Translations under genes and position numbers: made by a program | The notes under the pieces: generated by a model | Seen by the model: the letters and a program-made list of their open reading frames with translations, nothing else | What the model was told of the DNA's origin: nothing | Database searches by the model: none | NCBI GenBank assembly: GCA_013214975.1 | Contig: JABSPR010000020.1 | Location: 11,171 to 75,170, forward strand | Source of the DNA: Flavobacteriales bacterium | Lineage (GTDB): Bacteria > Bacteroidota > Bacteroidia > DT-38 | DNA length: 64,000 nt | Direction of reading: 5' to 3' | In this document: piece after piece, positions 37,462 to 47,803 of the stretch | Position numbering within the stretch: the stretch's first letter is position 1 | Layout: the number at the start of each line of letters is the position of its first letter

Positions 37462-38682
37462 TTAGTTGATTTTAATCGTTTTGATAGGCAATATTCTTTT
37501 GACTATATACGATGGAATAATTAATGTTGTTGTGCAAATCACAAGTAGTCCAAAGTTAAGGAAGAGGACGTGAAAAAAGGTAATGTTTATGGGAACGTAA
37601 TCAATAAAATAAGACTCTTGAGGAAGTGTTATTAACGAGTACTGATGTTGAATTAATGCCAGTCCAACTCCAATCAAGTTACCCCAGAATACTCCTCTGC
37701 CAATTATAGAGATTGATTGGTAGATGAAGATCTTTTGAACTGTCCAATCCGTTGCGCCGAGTGCTTTGAGTATGCCGATCATCCCAGTACCTTCTAATAT
37801 AGTAACCAGTAATGTTGAAATAATATTTATTGATGCTACTAGAACCATCAATACAAGTATTATCTGAACGTAAATGTTTTGTAATTCTAACCAACTGAAA
37901 ATTTCTGGGTGATTGGTGTCGACTGAGATCGAAATGAGTTGTGAACCGATAGCATCGTATACATAGTCATTAATGCCCTCAAGATTATCGATATCATGAA
38001 GGAATAGTTCAAAACCACCAACTTCGTCATTTTGCCAGCCATTTAGTTTCTGAACTACGTCAATATTTGTTAGAGCATATAGTTTATCAAAGTCAATTAG
38101 CCCTGTTTCATAAATACCGGCTATTTCAAATTTCCTGATACGTTGTTTGTCATCTTTTAAGAAGTAAACAAACAAATTATCTCCTGCGCCAAGTTTAAGT
38201 TTGTCAGACATAAACTTCGAAAGCAATATTTGATTCTTGCCTTTTTTATATTCGGGGAGCCTGTTACCCGAAATTATTTTACTCTCAAAGAAATCCCAAT
38301 CGTAATTTTGATCAATGCCTTTGAGTAAAATCCCATAGATCTCATCGTTGCTTTTTAAGATGCCAGTTTTAAGTGCATACCCTTGCGTATGGCGAATTTC
38401 TTTTACTGAATCAAATTCTTGTAAAAAAGGTTGATCTTCTTTTATAGGATAACTGTCGAAAGAGGTATTGTCGAAACTTGTTATTTGAATATGAGAACTA
38501 AACCCAATAACCTTGCTTGTAATTTGATCACGATAACCGTTTAGTATAGCAATCGAAAGAATCATTATAGTTAATCCGAGAGCAATGCTAAAGGTTGCTA
38601 CTTTAACAATAGTTCTAGATGTATTTTGTGAATCATTTTTACCAAAAATTATTTTTTTAGCAATAAAAAGTTCTAGATTCAA
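37462..38682 (-). CDS. FtsX/LolC-E type ABC transporter permease
   Basis: About 406 residues with the LolC/E plan: one N-terminal membrane helix (VATFSIALGLTIMILSIAILNG), a large periplasmic domain (about residues 45-250), and three C-terminal helices with the FtsX-type segment ILKALGATDWTVQKIFIYQS. Such permeases pull lipoproteins from the inner membrane toward the outer membrane with a LolD ATPase, which is not in this window. The start is set at TTG 38682 (giving the family-like beginning MNLELFIAKK); an ATG at 38718 would add 12 residues. The cystathionine synthase gene follows after 15 bases. Confidence 0.8.
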   Translation of the reverse strand: MNLELFIAKKIIFGKNDSQNTSRTIVKVATFSIALGLTIMILSIAILNGYRDQITSKVIGFSSHIQITSFDNTSFDSYPIKEDQPFLQEFDSVKEIRHTQGYALKTGILKSNDEIYGILLKGIDQNYDWDFFESKIISGNRLPEYKKGKNQILLSKFMSDKLKLGAGDNLFVYFLKDDKQRIRKFEIAGIYETGLIDFDKLYALTNIDVVQKLNGWQNDEVGGFELFLHDIDNLEGINDYVYDAIGSQLISISVDTNHPEIFSWLELQNIYVQIILVLMVLVASINIISTLLVTILEGTGMIGILKALGATDWTVQKIFIYQSISIIGRGVFWGNLIGVGLALIQHQYSLITLPQESYFIDYVPINITFFHVLFLNFGLLVICTTTLIIPSYIVKRILPIKTIKIN

Positions 38683-38722
38683 GGCGTAATTAGATAAGTT
38701 GAGAATTTTAAAATCCACAAGA

Positions 38723-39976
38723 TTGAAATCTAAAGATAAAAAATTAATCTTTTTAATAGTACTCTCTTTATTGGCTCTTTATAGTTGTGGTCAATCAGAA
38801 AAAGTTACTGGTAATAAAGTGATGAATCCGATTCCTGAGGAACGTGAAGTGTTTCTTGCTGGAAGTCATCAATTAAAGGCATATAAAGAATTGTTATTGG
38901 GTAAATCGGTTGCCGTTATTGGAAATCAAACTTCCATGATAGGTAATATGCACTTGGTAGATGCCTTGCTTCGATATGATATTAATGTAACTAAAATATT
39001 TAGCCCAGAACATGGATTTAGAGGGGTAGGAGATGCAGGAGAACATTTAGCCGACTATACAGATGCTAAGACCGGTTTACCTGTTGTGTCTTTATATGGT
39101 AATAAGAAGAAGCCTAGCAATGAAGACTTAGACGGTATTGATGTTGTAGTGTTTGATATACAGGATGTCGGCGTTCGGTTTTATACATATATTTCGACAA
39201 TGACATATGCGATGGAAGCATGTGCAGAAAATGATATCCAGATGATCGTAATGGATAGAGCAAATCCTAATGGGCATTTTGTAGATGGACCAGTTCTTGA
39301 TCCAAAATTTTCATCTTTCGTTGGGTTGCATAAAGTTCCTATTGTATATGGCATGACGATGGCTGAATACGCTCTCATGGTTAACGGAGAAGGTTGGTTG
39401 AAGAAAAAAAAGAAATGCGATTTAGTAACAATCCCATGCAAAGGCTATGACCATGATTTTTTATACAAGCTTCCAATTAAACCGTCCCCGAATCTACCTA
39501 ATATGTCCTCCATTTATTTGTATCCATCACTTTGCCTTTTCGAAGGAACTACCGTAAGTATTGGAAGAGGGACAAAGAAACCGTTTCAATCTGTGGGACA
39601 CCCAAAGTTAACTTTGGGTAAGTACTCATTTACTCCTGAAAGCATAATTGGTGCAAGTCTTAATCCGAAACACAAAGGGGTGGCTTGTCAAGGTTTTGAT
39701 TTAAGTATTTATGGGGAGAACATTATGCCTGCGAGTAAACAATTAAATTTATTTTGGCTATTAGATGTCTATAAGAACCTTTCAAGCGAAGATGATTTTT
39801 TCAATAATTACTTCAATAAGTTAGCAGGTAATTCGACATTGAAGGAACAAATAATAGAAGGTAAGAGTGAGGCCGAAATACGGAAAAGTTGGGAGAAGGA
39901 TATTGCTGTATTTATGGAAATTCGAAAAAAATATCTTCTGTATCCCGACTTTAGCCAAAATTTGATTGAAAATTAA
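38723..39976 (+). CDS. NamZ-like (DUF1343) exo-beta-N-acetylmuramidase, lipoprotein
   Basis: About 417 residues starting with a lipoprotein signal whose lipobox ends LYSC. The DUF1343 fold is clear: KSVAVIGNQTSMIG, then FSPEHGFRGVGDAGEHLADY, VVFDIQDVGVRFYTYISTM and MDRANPNGHFVDGPVLD. Family members cut terminal N-acetylmuramic acid from peptidoglycan fragments, so this one may serve cell-wall recycling at the periplasmic face. The start is taken as the TTG at 38723; the TTG at 38699 would overlap the divergent permease. Only about 40 bases lie between the two divergent genes. Confidence 0.82.
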   Translation: MKSKDKKLIFLIVLSLLALYSCGQSEKVTGNKVMNPIPEEREVFLAGSHQLKAYKELLLGKSVAVIGNQTSMIGNMHLVDALLRYDINVTKIFSPEHGFRGVGDAGEHLADYTDAKTGLPVVSLYGNKKKPSNEDLDGIDVVVFDIQDVGVRFYTYISTMTYAMEACAENDIQMIVMDRANPNGHFVDGPVLDPKFSSFVGLHKVPIVYGMTMAEYALMVNGEGWLKKKKKCDLVTIPCKGYDHDFLYKLPIKPSPNLPNMSSIYLYPSLCLFEGTTVSIGRGTKKPFQSVGHPKLTLGKYSFTPESIIGASLNPKHKGVACQGFDLSIYGENIMPASKQLNLFWLLDVYKNLSSEDDFFNNYFNKLAGNSTLKEQIIEGKSEAEIRKSWEKDIAVFMEIRKKYLLYPDFSQNLIEN

Positions 39977-40030
39977 AGGCATCCTTTCTCACTGAAAAAC
40001 GTTTCTACTAGATAACCTATAGGTTAATCG

Positions 40031-41530
40031 ATGGTAAAATGTAGTCGTGCTTATTTCTTATGGAGAATTGGAACTTTAGTTCTTATTTCTTCTCTGTTCT
40101 TTCTTAACAGTGCTTTGGGACAGTATAATTGGGGGATGGTAAACAGTAATTATAACCCTGGTGTATCTCTATATAACAATCCTGCCTCAATAACAGACTG
40201 CAAGAACATAATGGACCTTACCTTTCTGGGTGTAAATCTGTATGTCAATAATAACTTTGCAACTATAAGACGAAAAGGAGTGCTTAAAGCATCTAGAGAT
40301 TCTGTTGCCGCTGGTTATAAGAGTTTTACCGACGATGTTTCTTATAATCAAAAGCCATAATCCTATGACATGGTATCGGAAATTGTAATTCAGCTTCCAG
40401 TATTTGTGTACAGTTCAGGTAATAATGGATTTGCTTTATCTACACGGGACAGGGAAATGTTTGACGTACGTGGAATCCCTCGACACATTACCAACCAGGT
40501 ATTAAATGGTTTTGAAGTAGCTGATATCGATATTGATAATATCGATGAATTTAAGTTCGGTAATGTTCAAGGCTCCGCTCTTTCTTATCTTGAAATAATG
40601 GGTACCTATAGTCGTATCGTGATGAAAACAAAATTTCAATTACTGACATTAGGAGCCTCCGTTAAATATCTTATTCCACATGCGGCGGCAGGTTTTAAAT
40701 TTCATGAACTAAACTGCGATGATGCTGATATGTGGGTAGAGAACATGACATTGGAACAATTATTTGATACATCTTATTTTAGGTATAATGTAAATACAGA
40801 GTATCTGTTTACCTCTGGAGATGGGAATTCTCCATTGTTTGGTTTTAAACTGGGATCTGGTTGGGGATCAGATATAGGTTTAGAGTTAAAACACACAACC
40901 GATGAGGTAAGGCAGTACTTTCCCAATTCCCCATTAAGTAGATGTAGAGAAGTTGGTTACCGATACAAACTGGGTTTCGCATTTTTAGACATAGGTAGCG
41001 TTAAGTTAAAGAGCTACGCCAGCACCGTTTATAATTATAGAGACAGTTTGAGCGTAATGGTTCGGGATGGGGAAGTAGTTGTCGAAGGGGTAGGAGATGC
41101 TACAAGTAAATTTTGGGCTTCAGCATCTTCAACCGGCGGGGTTGTGTCGAAACCTAATAAAATTAAATTAGCCTCGGCAATGGCATTTCAATTAGAGGCA
41201 AGACTTAAAGAAGATGTCTATTTCGGAGTAAACTACGTTCATGGTTTTAAGAGAGATGCAGGCGTATATGGAGTTAAGAAACCATCAGTTTTTGCCTTTA
41301 CAACAAGAATAGAAAAGGAGAAGTTTGAGTTTGCAATTCCCATCAGTGTTTATGAATTTGAACAGGTTCATATGGGAATGTCTTTTCGGTATGCTGGATT
41401 TTATATGGGTACAGATATGCTTGGAAATTATTTATTCAAGAATAATGTATACGGATTAGACTTCTTCTTCGGACTTAAAGCCAGAATACCAGAGCATAAA
41501 GCTTGTCATAAAAAAATAAAAAAAGGTTGA
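40031..41530 (+). pseudogene. DUF5723-type outer-membrane barrel gene interrupted by one in-frame stop
   Basis: Two open parts lie in the same frame: 40031-40360 and 40361-41530, parted only by a TAA at 40358-40360 (codon 110). The first part has a signal peptide ending ALGQ and the DUF5723-like start YNWGMVNSNYNPGVSLYNNPAS; the second continues without a break (SYDMVSEIVIQLPVF) and carries beta-barrel-like strands to the end. Together they would give a full-length protein of about 498 residues. With the stop, only the secreted N-terminal 109 residues would be made, unless the downstream ATG at 40370 is used without a signal peptide. A single substitution such as CAA to TAA explains it; a sequencing error is possible. 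Confidence 0.75.
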
Positions 41531-41640
41531 GAGAAAAGCCTTTGTTGGGTCGTCAGTAATGAGAAAAGATTTTAGAATACACCATAAAGATTAGTCGTGG
41601 AATGGCTTTGTATTGAACGATTCAGGCTATTAGCTTAGGT

Positions 41641-42027
41641 TTATTTTGACGAATCAATTACATTGCATCTAAAGCTAATGAATGCCGAAGTTTTCTTGGC
41701 ATTACTAATTACTTCAATGTTTCTATCCTGATATCCGTATTTTCCTTTTGTACTAAACGTAACGTTTATTGAATCTTTCGCTTCTGGTAAAATAGGATAG
41801 TCTGGCCATTTAGGAATAGTGCAGCCACATGTTACTGCGGCATCTTGAATTATCAATGGAACTGTCCCCGTATTTTGAAAGTAGTATGTGAATGGAATAA
41901 TTGTGTCCTTTTCTACTTTACCAAGCTTAATTACTTTCGACTCAAATTTTAGCACTGCATTATTTTCTTGCCCCATGGAAAGCAGACAAGAGTTTAAAAG
42001 GATAACTAGCAATAATAAATTTCTCAT
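41641..42027 (-). CDS. DUF1573 domain protein, short form
   Basis: A 128-residue secreted protein with a signal peptide (to about residue 19) and one DUF1573 domain: FQNTGTVPLIIQDAAVTCGC, then IPKWPDYPILPEAKDSINVTF and NIEVISNAKK. This beta-sandwich, related to ASPM/SPD-2/Hydin repeats, is very common in Bacteroidota envelopes, with no proven role. It lies downstream of a longer paralogue on the same strand, separated by a terminator hairpin. Confidence 0.85.
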   Translation of the reverse strand: MRNLLLLVILLNSCLLSMGQENNAVLKFESKVIKLGKVEKDTIIPFTYYFQNTGTVPLIIQDAAVTCGCTIPKWPDYPILPEAKDSINVTFSTKGKYGYQDRNIEVISNAKKTSAFISFRCNVIDSSK

Positions 42028-42033
42028 AGCAAC

Positions 42034-42063
42034 AAAAAAGCCGTCTCTAACGAAACGGCTTTA
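42034..42063 (-). terminator. Terminator between the two DUF1573 genes
   Basis: On the minus strand AAAGCCGT pairs with ACGGCTTT around a roughly 10-base loop and is followed by a run of T (six A at 42034-42039 on the plus strand). Confidence 0.8.
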
Positions 42064-42082
42064 ATGAATTAAGTTTTATAGA

Positions 42083-42628
42083 CTAGTTATCTACAGGTAA
42101 ACCAGGAGTTGTAGGTTTAACTGGAGCTTCAGATGGAACTGAAGGTAGAGCTTCTACTTTTCCTTTTATTTTAATAACCTTAGATGCGCTTTTAGCATTT
42201 GAAGAGATAGTGATTGTTTTAGTAAAAGCACCAATCCTTTTTGTGTCATAACGTACTTTGATTACAGAAGACTCACCTGGATTAATTGGTTCTTTTGGCC
42301 AATCAGGGATAGTGCATCCACAAGATCCTTTTGCATTTGTAATAATCAAAGGCTCTTTTCCTGTGTTCTTAAATACGAACTCTCTATATGGGTCAGAATT
42401 TTGTTTGATTGTTCCATAATCCAAAGTTTCATTTTCGAATTCCATGATAGCGGCATTAGGATTAACAACCGCAGGTGTTGTTTCTACTGCAGGTGCTGCT
42501 TTACGAGGAGTGCTACTTTTATTACCTGGAGTGCTTTTGAATTTTACTGGTCCATTCTGAGCCAAAACAGTTCCGGATGCAGTTAGCATACCTGCTACGA
42601 TGCAAATGCTTATGATTGATTTTTTCAT
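42083..42628 (-). CDS. DUF1573 domain protein, long form
   Basis: A 181-residue secreted protein: signal peptide to about residue 23, a low-complexity Pro/Thr/Ala linker (about 30-60), one DUF1573 domain with FKNTGKEPLIITNAKGSCGC and VRYDTKRIGAFTKTITISSNAK, and a Pro-rich tail ending LPVDN. It is a paralogue of the 128-residue protein just downstream; both share the TCGC/SCGC-TIP-WP core. Function unknown. Confidence 0.87.
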   Translation of the reverse strand: MKKSIISICIVAGMLTASGTVLAQNGPVKFKSTPGNKSSTPRKAAPAVETTPAVVNPNAAIMEFENETLDYGTIKQNSDPYREFVFKNTGKEPLIITNAKGSCGCTIPDWPKEPINPGESSVIKVRYDTKRIGAFTKTITISSNAKSASKVIKIKGKVEALPSVPSEAPVKPTTPGLPVDN

Positions 42629-42658
42629 TGTAATAAGTTTGTGTTTTTATTATAGTTA

Positions 42659-42666
42659 CAAATATA
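42659..42666 (-). promoter_or_regulatory. Candidate -7 element for the DUF1573 gene
   Basis: On the minus strand TATATTTG matches TAnnTTTG about 30 bases before the start codon of the 181-residue DUF1573 protein. No ideal -33 partner. Confidence 0.45.
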
Positions 42667-42801
42667 GACAAAAATGCCTTTTGCACTTTTGCCTTTAACG
42701 TCAGTTATGTTGCTAAAATTGTGCCACTTTCGACGCCAATTCTATCTAGGATTTATTAGCGTCTTTTAGTAGCTTCGCATTCCCCTAAAAACAGTAATAC
42801 A

Positions 42802-45414
42802 ATGGAGATTTCAGGCAATTACGATTTTGTAAAAAGTGAAGAAAAATGGTATTCGCATTGGATGGATCGAGGTTTTTTTAAATCTACTCCTGATGATAGG
42901 GAACCATATACAATAGTTATACCTCCTCCAAATGTTACCGGTGTTCTGCACATGGGGCACATGCTCAATAACACACTTCAAGATGTACTTATTCGTAGAG
43001 CTAGAATGCAAGGAAAAAATGCTTGCTGGGTTCCTGGAACCGATCATGCATCTATTGCAACTGAGGCGAAGGTAGTGGCTAAGTTAAAAGAGGAAGGAAT
43101 AAGTAAGAATGATCTTTCTCGAGATGAGTTTTTGGAACATGCTTGGGAATGGACACATAAGCATGGTGGAATAATCTTAGAACAGCTTAAGAAGCTTGGT
43201 GCTTCATGCGATTGGGATCGAACCAGATTTACATTGGATGAAGATTTGTCTGTTGCCGTTACTCAGATGTTTATTGACTTCCATAAAAAGGGATACATCT
43301 ACCAAGGGGTTAGAATGGTAAATTGGGACCCCGTTGCTCTTACTGCTCTTTCGGATGAAGAGGTAATTCACAAAGAGAAGCAGTCGAAGTTATATCATAT
43401 GAAGTATGATATAGTTGGTGAAGACAGACAAGTAATAATTGCAACTACACGACCTGAAACAATATTAGGAGACACTGCAATTTGTGTAAATCCAAACGAT
43501 ACTCGTTACGATTGGCTTAAAGGCAAGAAAGCAATTATTCCAATTGTAGGAAGAGAGGTTCCTGTGATTTTCGATGAGTATGTGGATATGGAATTTGGTA
43601 CAGGAGTACTTAAAATAACACCTGCTCACGATGTAAATGATTACAACCTTGGAATCAAACACAAGCTAGAAACCATCGATATATTTAATGACGATGCAAC
43701 GATTAACGAAGTTGCTAAGCTATACGTTGGCTTGGATCGATTTAAGGTGAGAAAGAAAATTGTGGTTGATCTCGAAGAGGCTGGACACATTGATAAGATT
43801 GAAGACTATACCAATAAAGTTGGTCATTCGGAACGTACAGACGCAGTTATAGAACCTAAATTATCTAAGCAATGGTTTTGTAAAATGGATGAGTTAGTTA
43901 AGCCAGCAATCTCTGCAGTAAAAGATGGTGAAGTGAAGTTGCATCCAGATAAGTTTTCTAAAACTTATTTCCACTGGATGGAGAATATCCAAAACTGGTG
44001 TATATCTCGACAGTTGTGGTGGGGGCATCGTATTCCAGTTTACTATTTACCGGATGGGGAATATATTGTTGCAGCTACTGTTGAAGATGCAATTGCGCAA
44101 GCAAAGGAAAAAGGATTTGGAGCGGATGATCTTAAACAAGATGAGGATGTATTGGATACTTGGTTCTCATCTGCACTTTGGCCTTTGTCTGTTTTTGATG
44201 GAATAAAAAATCCTGATAATGAAGAAATAAACTATTACTATCCAACGAATGATTTAGTAACGGCTCCAGAGATTTTGTTTTTCTGGGTAGCACGTATGGT
44301 TATTTCTGGATACGAGTATAGAAATGAAAAGCCTTTCGAGAATGTATACTTAACGGGTATTGTTCGTGACGAACAACGTAGAAAGATGTCGAAGTCGTTG
44401 GGGAATTCTCCAGATCCGATAGAATTGATGGGGAAATATAGCGCTGACGGTGTTCGTGTTGGTATGTTATTTTGCTCACCTGCAGGGAATGATTTAATGT
44501 TCGATGAGAAGCTTTGTGAACAAGGCAAGAAATTCTATAATAAGATTTGGAATGCTTTTAAATTGATTAAAGGATGGGAGATTGATGCGTCTTTATCTCA
44601 GCCAGAAACTTCGAAGATTGCTATTGATTGGTTCGATTCTAAATTTAGTATTGAACTTGAGAAAGCAAATTCTAGCTACGATCAGTATAAGATTTCGGAA
44701 GTTCTAATGATTTCTTATAAATTAATCTGGGATGATTTCTGCTCAAATTATTTAGAGATGATTAAACCAGAATATCTAAAGCCGATTGATAAAGCTTCTT
44801 ATGATGCGACGGTTAAGGATTTGGAGAAAGTACTAAAGGTGATCCATCCCTTTATGCCTTTTATTTCTGAAGAGATTTGGCATTTGGTTGGAGAAAGATC
44901 AGACGATGATTGTATCATGGTTTCGGAATGGCCGGCTGTTTCTGCGATAGACCAAGATGTGATTAAGAAAATGGAAGTTGCTCTGGGTGTTATCGGAGGA
45001 GTTCGTAATATTCGGAAACAAAAGAATATTGCTCCAAAAGAAAAACTGGATCTGAAGGTTAAAAAAGATGATTCGATCAATTCTTCGTTTGATTCTATCA
45101 TTGTTAAAATGACGAACCTCAATAGCATTGAAATAGTAGAAGAAAAAATGGAAGGAGTTCCTTCTTTTATGTCAGACGCAACTCAATATTATATTGATTT
45201 CAAGGAAGAGGTTAATGCAGAAGAAAAGGCCGAAGAACTTAAGAAAGAGCTTGTTTACTTTAAAGGCTTTTTAACAGCTATCGATAAGAAATTAAGTAAT
45301 TCTAGGTTTGTGGATAATGCACCAGAGCAAGTTATTGTTGGTGAACGAAAGAAACGACAAGATACCGAAACGAAGATTAAACTAATCGAAGAGCAACTTA
45401 GTTCTTTGGCATAA
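42802..45414 (+). CDS. valS: Valyl-tRNA synthetase
   Basis: An 870-residue class I synthetase. The HIGH-type motif is HMGH in [18 protein letters not shown] (about residues 40-57), and the KMSKS motif is [14 protein letters not shown] near 529. The editing domain has [14 protein letters not shown] near 215. The C-terminal coiled coil (about 800-868), typical of ValRS, is present. It charges tRNA-Val and hydrolyses mischarged Thr. The first ATG is used; the gene stands divergent from the DUF1573 pair and is followed after 8 bases by a glycosyltransferase gene. Confidence 0.97.
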   Translation: MEISGNYDFVKSEEKWYSHWMDRGFFKSTPDDREPYTIVIPPPNVTGVLHMGHMLNNTLQDVLIRRARMQGKNACWVPGTDHASIATEAKVVAKLKEEGISKNDLSRDEFLEHAWEWTHKHGGIILEQLKKLGASCDWDRTRFTLDEDLSVAVTQMFIDFHKKGYIYQGVRMVNWDPVALTALSDEEVIHKEKQSKLYHMKYDIVGEDRQVIIATTRPETILGDTAICVNPNDTRYDWLKGKKAIIPIVGREVPVIFDEYVDMEFGTGVLKITPAHDVNDYNLGIKHKLETIDIFNDDATINEVAKLYVGLDRFKVRKKIVVDLEEAGHIDKIEDYTNKVGHSERTDAVIEPKLSKQWFCKMDELVKPAISAVKDGEVKLHPDKFSKTYFHWMENIQNWCISRQLWWGHRIPVYYLPDGEYIVAATVEDAIAQAKEKGFGADDLKQDEDVLDTWFSSALWPLSVFDGIKNPDNEEINYYYPTNDLVTAPEILFFWVARMVISGYEYRNEKPFENVYLTGIVRDEQRRKMSKSLGNSPDPIELMGKYSADGVRVGMLFCSPAGNDLMFDEKLCEQGKKFYNKIWNAFKLIKGWEIDASLSQPETSKIAIDWFDSKFSIELEKANSSYDQYKISEVLMISYKLIWDDFCSNYLEMIKPEYLKPIDKASYDATVKDLEKVLKVIHPFMPFISEEIWHLVGERSDDDCIMVSEWPAVSAIDQDVIKKMEVALGVIGGVRNIRKQKNIAPKEKLDLKVKKDDSINSSFDSIIVKMTNLNSIEIVEEKMEGVPSFMSDATQYYIDFKEEVNAEEKAEELKKELVYFKGFLTAIDKKLSNSRFVDNAPEQVIVGERKKRQDTETKIKLIEEQLSSLA

Positions 45415-45422
45415 GCAGTAGA

Positions 45423-46430
45423 ATGGATAGTGAACTTATATCCATAATAATGCCTGCGAAGAATGCTTCACGATTCATTCGCGAATGCCTCGATTCGATT
45501 GTATCTCAGCAAGAACAGAACTGGGAACTAATTATTGTAAACGACAATTCGTTAGACGATACAATGGCTATAGCCTCTGGTTACTCTGCCAAAGATTCCC
45601 GCATTCAAGTTCTCGATAATAATGGCAATGGAATTATTGATGCGCTTAAAACAGGCTATCGTATATCGAAAGGGAAGTACACTACCCGTATGGACTCCGA
45701 CGATATAATGCCTGCAATAAAATTAAAGGAGTTAAAGAATATTCTAATATCGAATGGAGAAGGGAATCTTGCGACTGGCAAGGTAAAGTACTTTCCGGAG
45801 GATGAAATTAAAGAAGGCTTCCTTAATTATGCCAATTGGCTTAATATGCTGTGTGCAGAGAATAGCCAGTTCAATGATATATACAAAGAGTGTGTGGTTG
45901 CGTCACCTTGTTGGATGATTCATCGTACGGATTTTGAAGCGCTGGGTGCCTTCGATTCAAGTATGTATCCAGAAGATTATGAGCTCGTTTTTCGATTTTA
46001 CAAGTATGGGTTGCAAGTTGTCTCTTCTCAAGATGTGTTGCATCTATGGCGAGACCACCCGTATAGGGCTTCGCGAAACGACGAGAATTATTCCAATCCC
46101 CATTTTTTCAAACTCAAAACAAAGTTCTTTTTAGAGCTAGAATTCGACAACACGAAAGAATTAGTATTATGGGGAACTGGGCCGAAGGGAAAGGCGCTTG
46201 CCGATAATTTATTGGCCAATGATGTTTCCTTTACTTGGATGTGCAACAACGAAAGAAAGTACGGCGTGAACATTAAAGGGTTGATAATTGAACCTTACGA
46301 AGATTTGAAGAAGAAGGATAATTATCAATTAATCATTGCTATTTCACAACGTAATGCGGTGGAATATATAAGTTACTATTTGGGTGAGCTTGGACTCGCG
46401 AGAAACAAAGATTATTTCTTTTTCTGTTAG
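45423..46430 (+). CDS. Family 2 glycosyltransferase with extra C-terminal domain
   Basis: The 335-residue protein has a GT-A domain at about 5-230: ISIIMPAKNASRFIRECLDSI, WELIIVNDNSLDDT, and the metal-binding MDSDD near 92. The last 95 residues form a separate nucleotide-binding-like part, LVLWGTGPKGKALADNLL, that resembles small Rossmann-type domains attached to other sugar-polymer enzymes. No membrane helix. It should transfer a sugar in polysaccharide or glycan assembly; acceptor and donor are unknown. It follows valS closely, but the functional link is doubtful. Confidence 0.85.
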   Translation: MDSELISIIMPAKNASRFIRECLDSIVSQQEQNWELIIVNDNSLDDTMAIASGYSAKDSRIQVLDNNGNGIIDALKTGYRISKGKYTTRMDSDDIMPAIKLKELKNILISNGEGNLATGKVKYFPEDEIKEGFLNYANWLNMLCAENSQFNDIYKECVVASPCWMIHRTDFEALGAFDSSMYPEDYELVFRFYKYGLQVVSSQDVLHLWRDHPYRASRNDENYSNPHFFKLKTKFFLELEFDNTKELVLWGTGPKGKALADNLLANDVSFTWMCNNERKYGVNIKGLIIEPYEDLKKKDNYQLIIAISQRNAVEYISYYLGELGLARNKDYFFFC

Positions 46431-46563
46431 GGTGTAATGTTATTTATATAATAATATAACTGATTAAGTAAAGTAGTTTATTTAATAAACTATAATATTT
46501 ATTTACAATGAAATACGAATGCTTCGTTTGGATCCGTTTCTGTATATTCGATAAAATCAATTC

Positions 46564-47502
46564 ATGAGACTATTCCGCAAACTGTTGTTTTTAGTTTTAC
46601 TCTTAGGATGTTCAGGGATTTCTTTCGCGCAAGACAAGGTATTTACCCAGAGTTATAGCGCACCAATATATTTAAACCCAGCATTTACTGGTTATACAGA
46701 TGAGGTCAGAATTGTATCCAATTACAGAAATGCTTGGCCAGCCCTTAACGGGCAATTTATAACGCACAATGTTTCGTACGATCAATATATAAATAAACTG
46801 GGTGGAGTGGGGCTTAATATGATGCGAGATAAAGAAGGTGATGCGTTAAAGACTTATTCGGTGTCGATTAACTATTCTCCAATGTTTAGGCTTTTTAAAG
46901 AGAAATTGTCAATTAGTCCTGCGATAGAGCTAGGATGGAGAAGAAAAACCTTAGACTGGTCGAAACTTGTTTTTGGAAATCAAATTGATGATCGGTTTGG
47001 GTTTGCTCATCAGCAATCCACGGAGCTTATGGAACCTCAATCAGATGTTCTAGATATTAATTCGGGAATATTAATTAGTCATGGAGGGTTCGTTTATGGA
47101 ATTGCGGTGCATCATTTAACAACACCGGATGAGGGACTAGGGAGTGTTTCGTTACTGCCTAGAAAATATACGGGTCATATACTTTACTCTCTTGAATTCG
47201 AAAATGAATTCCGATTTTCTCCGTCTGTAATATTTCAACGACAAGGAGATTTTCAAATGATGACACTTGGTATTATGAGTGGATTTAAGGATGTGAAATT
47301 TGGAATTGCATATCGTAATGGCGACAGCTTTATTGCGATGGCCGGTTATAGGCACAAAGCTTTTGCTTTGAATTATAGTTATGATGTAACAACGTCAAAA
47401 CTTAATATTCAGAACTCCAATGGAAGTCATGAGTTGAGCCTCACGGCTAAATTTGGCGGCAAAGACGAGAAGAGAAAGGGAGTAGACTTTGTGAGCTTTT
47501 AA
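46564..47502 (+). CDS. PorP/SprF family outer-membrane protein (T9SS-associated)
   Basis: A 312-residue protein with a signal peptide ending SFAQ, then the family's opening FTQSYSAPIYLNPAFTGY and IVSNYRNAWPALNGQFITHNVSYDQY, followed by beta-barrel-like strands to the C-terminus. PorP/SprF proteins sit in the outer membrane and help secrete or hold proteins with type B T9SS domains at the surface. No adhesin gene is next to this copy. A more diverged family member lies at 53372-54388. Confidence 0.88.
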   Translation: MRLFRKLLFLVLLLGCSGISFAQDKVFTQSYSAPIYLNPAFTGYTDEVRIVSNYRNAWPALNGQFITHNVSYDQYINKLGGVGLNMMRDKEGDALKTYSVSINYSPMFRLFKEKLSISPAIELGWRRKTLDWSKLVFGNQIDDRFGFAHQQSTELMEPQSDVLDINSGILISHGGFVYGIAVHHLTTPDEGLGSVSLLPRKYTGHILYSLEFENEFRFSPSVIFQRQGDFQMMTLGIMSGFKDVKFGIAYRNGDSFIAMAGYRHKAFALNYSYDVTTSKLNIQNSNGSHELSLTAKFGGKDEKRKGVDFVSF

Positions 47503-47521
47503 ATAGTTATTCTTAATTCAG

Positions 47522-47719
47522 ATGATAAAAATATTTCAGTTTCTTGTAAGCGAGCTTTTAGGAAATGCTATTCTCTTACTGGCTGGACTGGTAATATTTT
47601 GGAGTGTTAAAAGAGAATACGGTGCTTATCGTTGGAATCCAAAAGGCTTTATTATTTCCTATGCTTTAACTTTTGTAGGTGTGGTTTTGCTTCTATTTAA
47701 TCTTTTTGTGAAAAAATAG
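47522..47719 (+). CDS. Small membrane protein, unknown
   Basis: A 65-residue protein with two hydrophobic helices (about residues 11-27 and 43-62) joined by a loop VKREYGAYRWNPKGF. No family recognised. The ATG is 19 bases after the PorP/SprF stop, so they may be co-transcribed. Confidence 0.6.
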   Translation: MIKIFQFLVSELLGNAILLLAGLVIFWSVKREYGAYRWNPKGFIISYALTFVGVVLLLFNLFVKK

Positions 47720-47803
47720 AAAACCGCAATAAGTAGCATTTTATCACACTTAGGTGTCTTTTAATGCCAAAAATAGATGTTAAGGTGATGCAATTGTGCA
47801 TTT

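Noticed and set aside
40370..41530. A separate gene starting at 40370
   Set aside because: It lacks a signal peptide, is in frame with the upstream part, and the two together form one full-length outer-membrane family protein.
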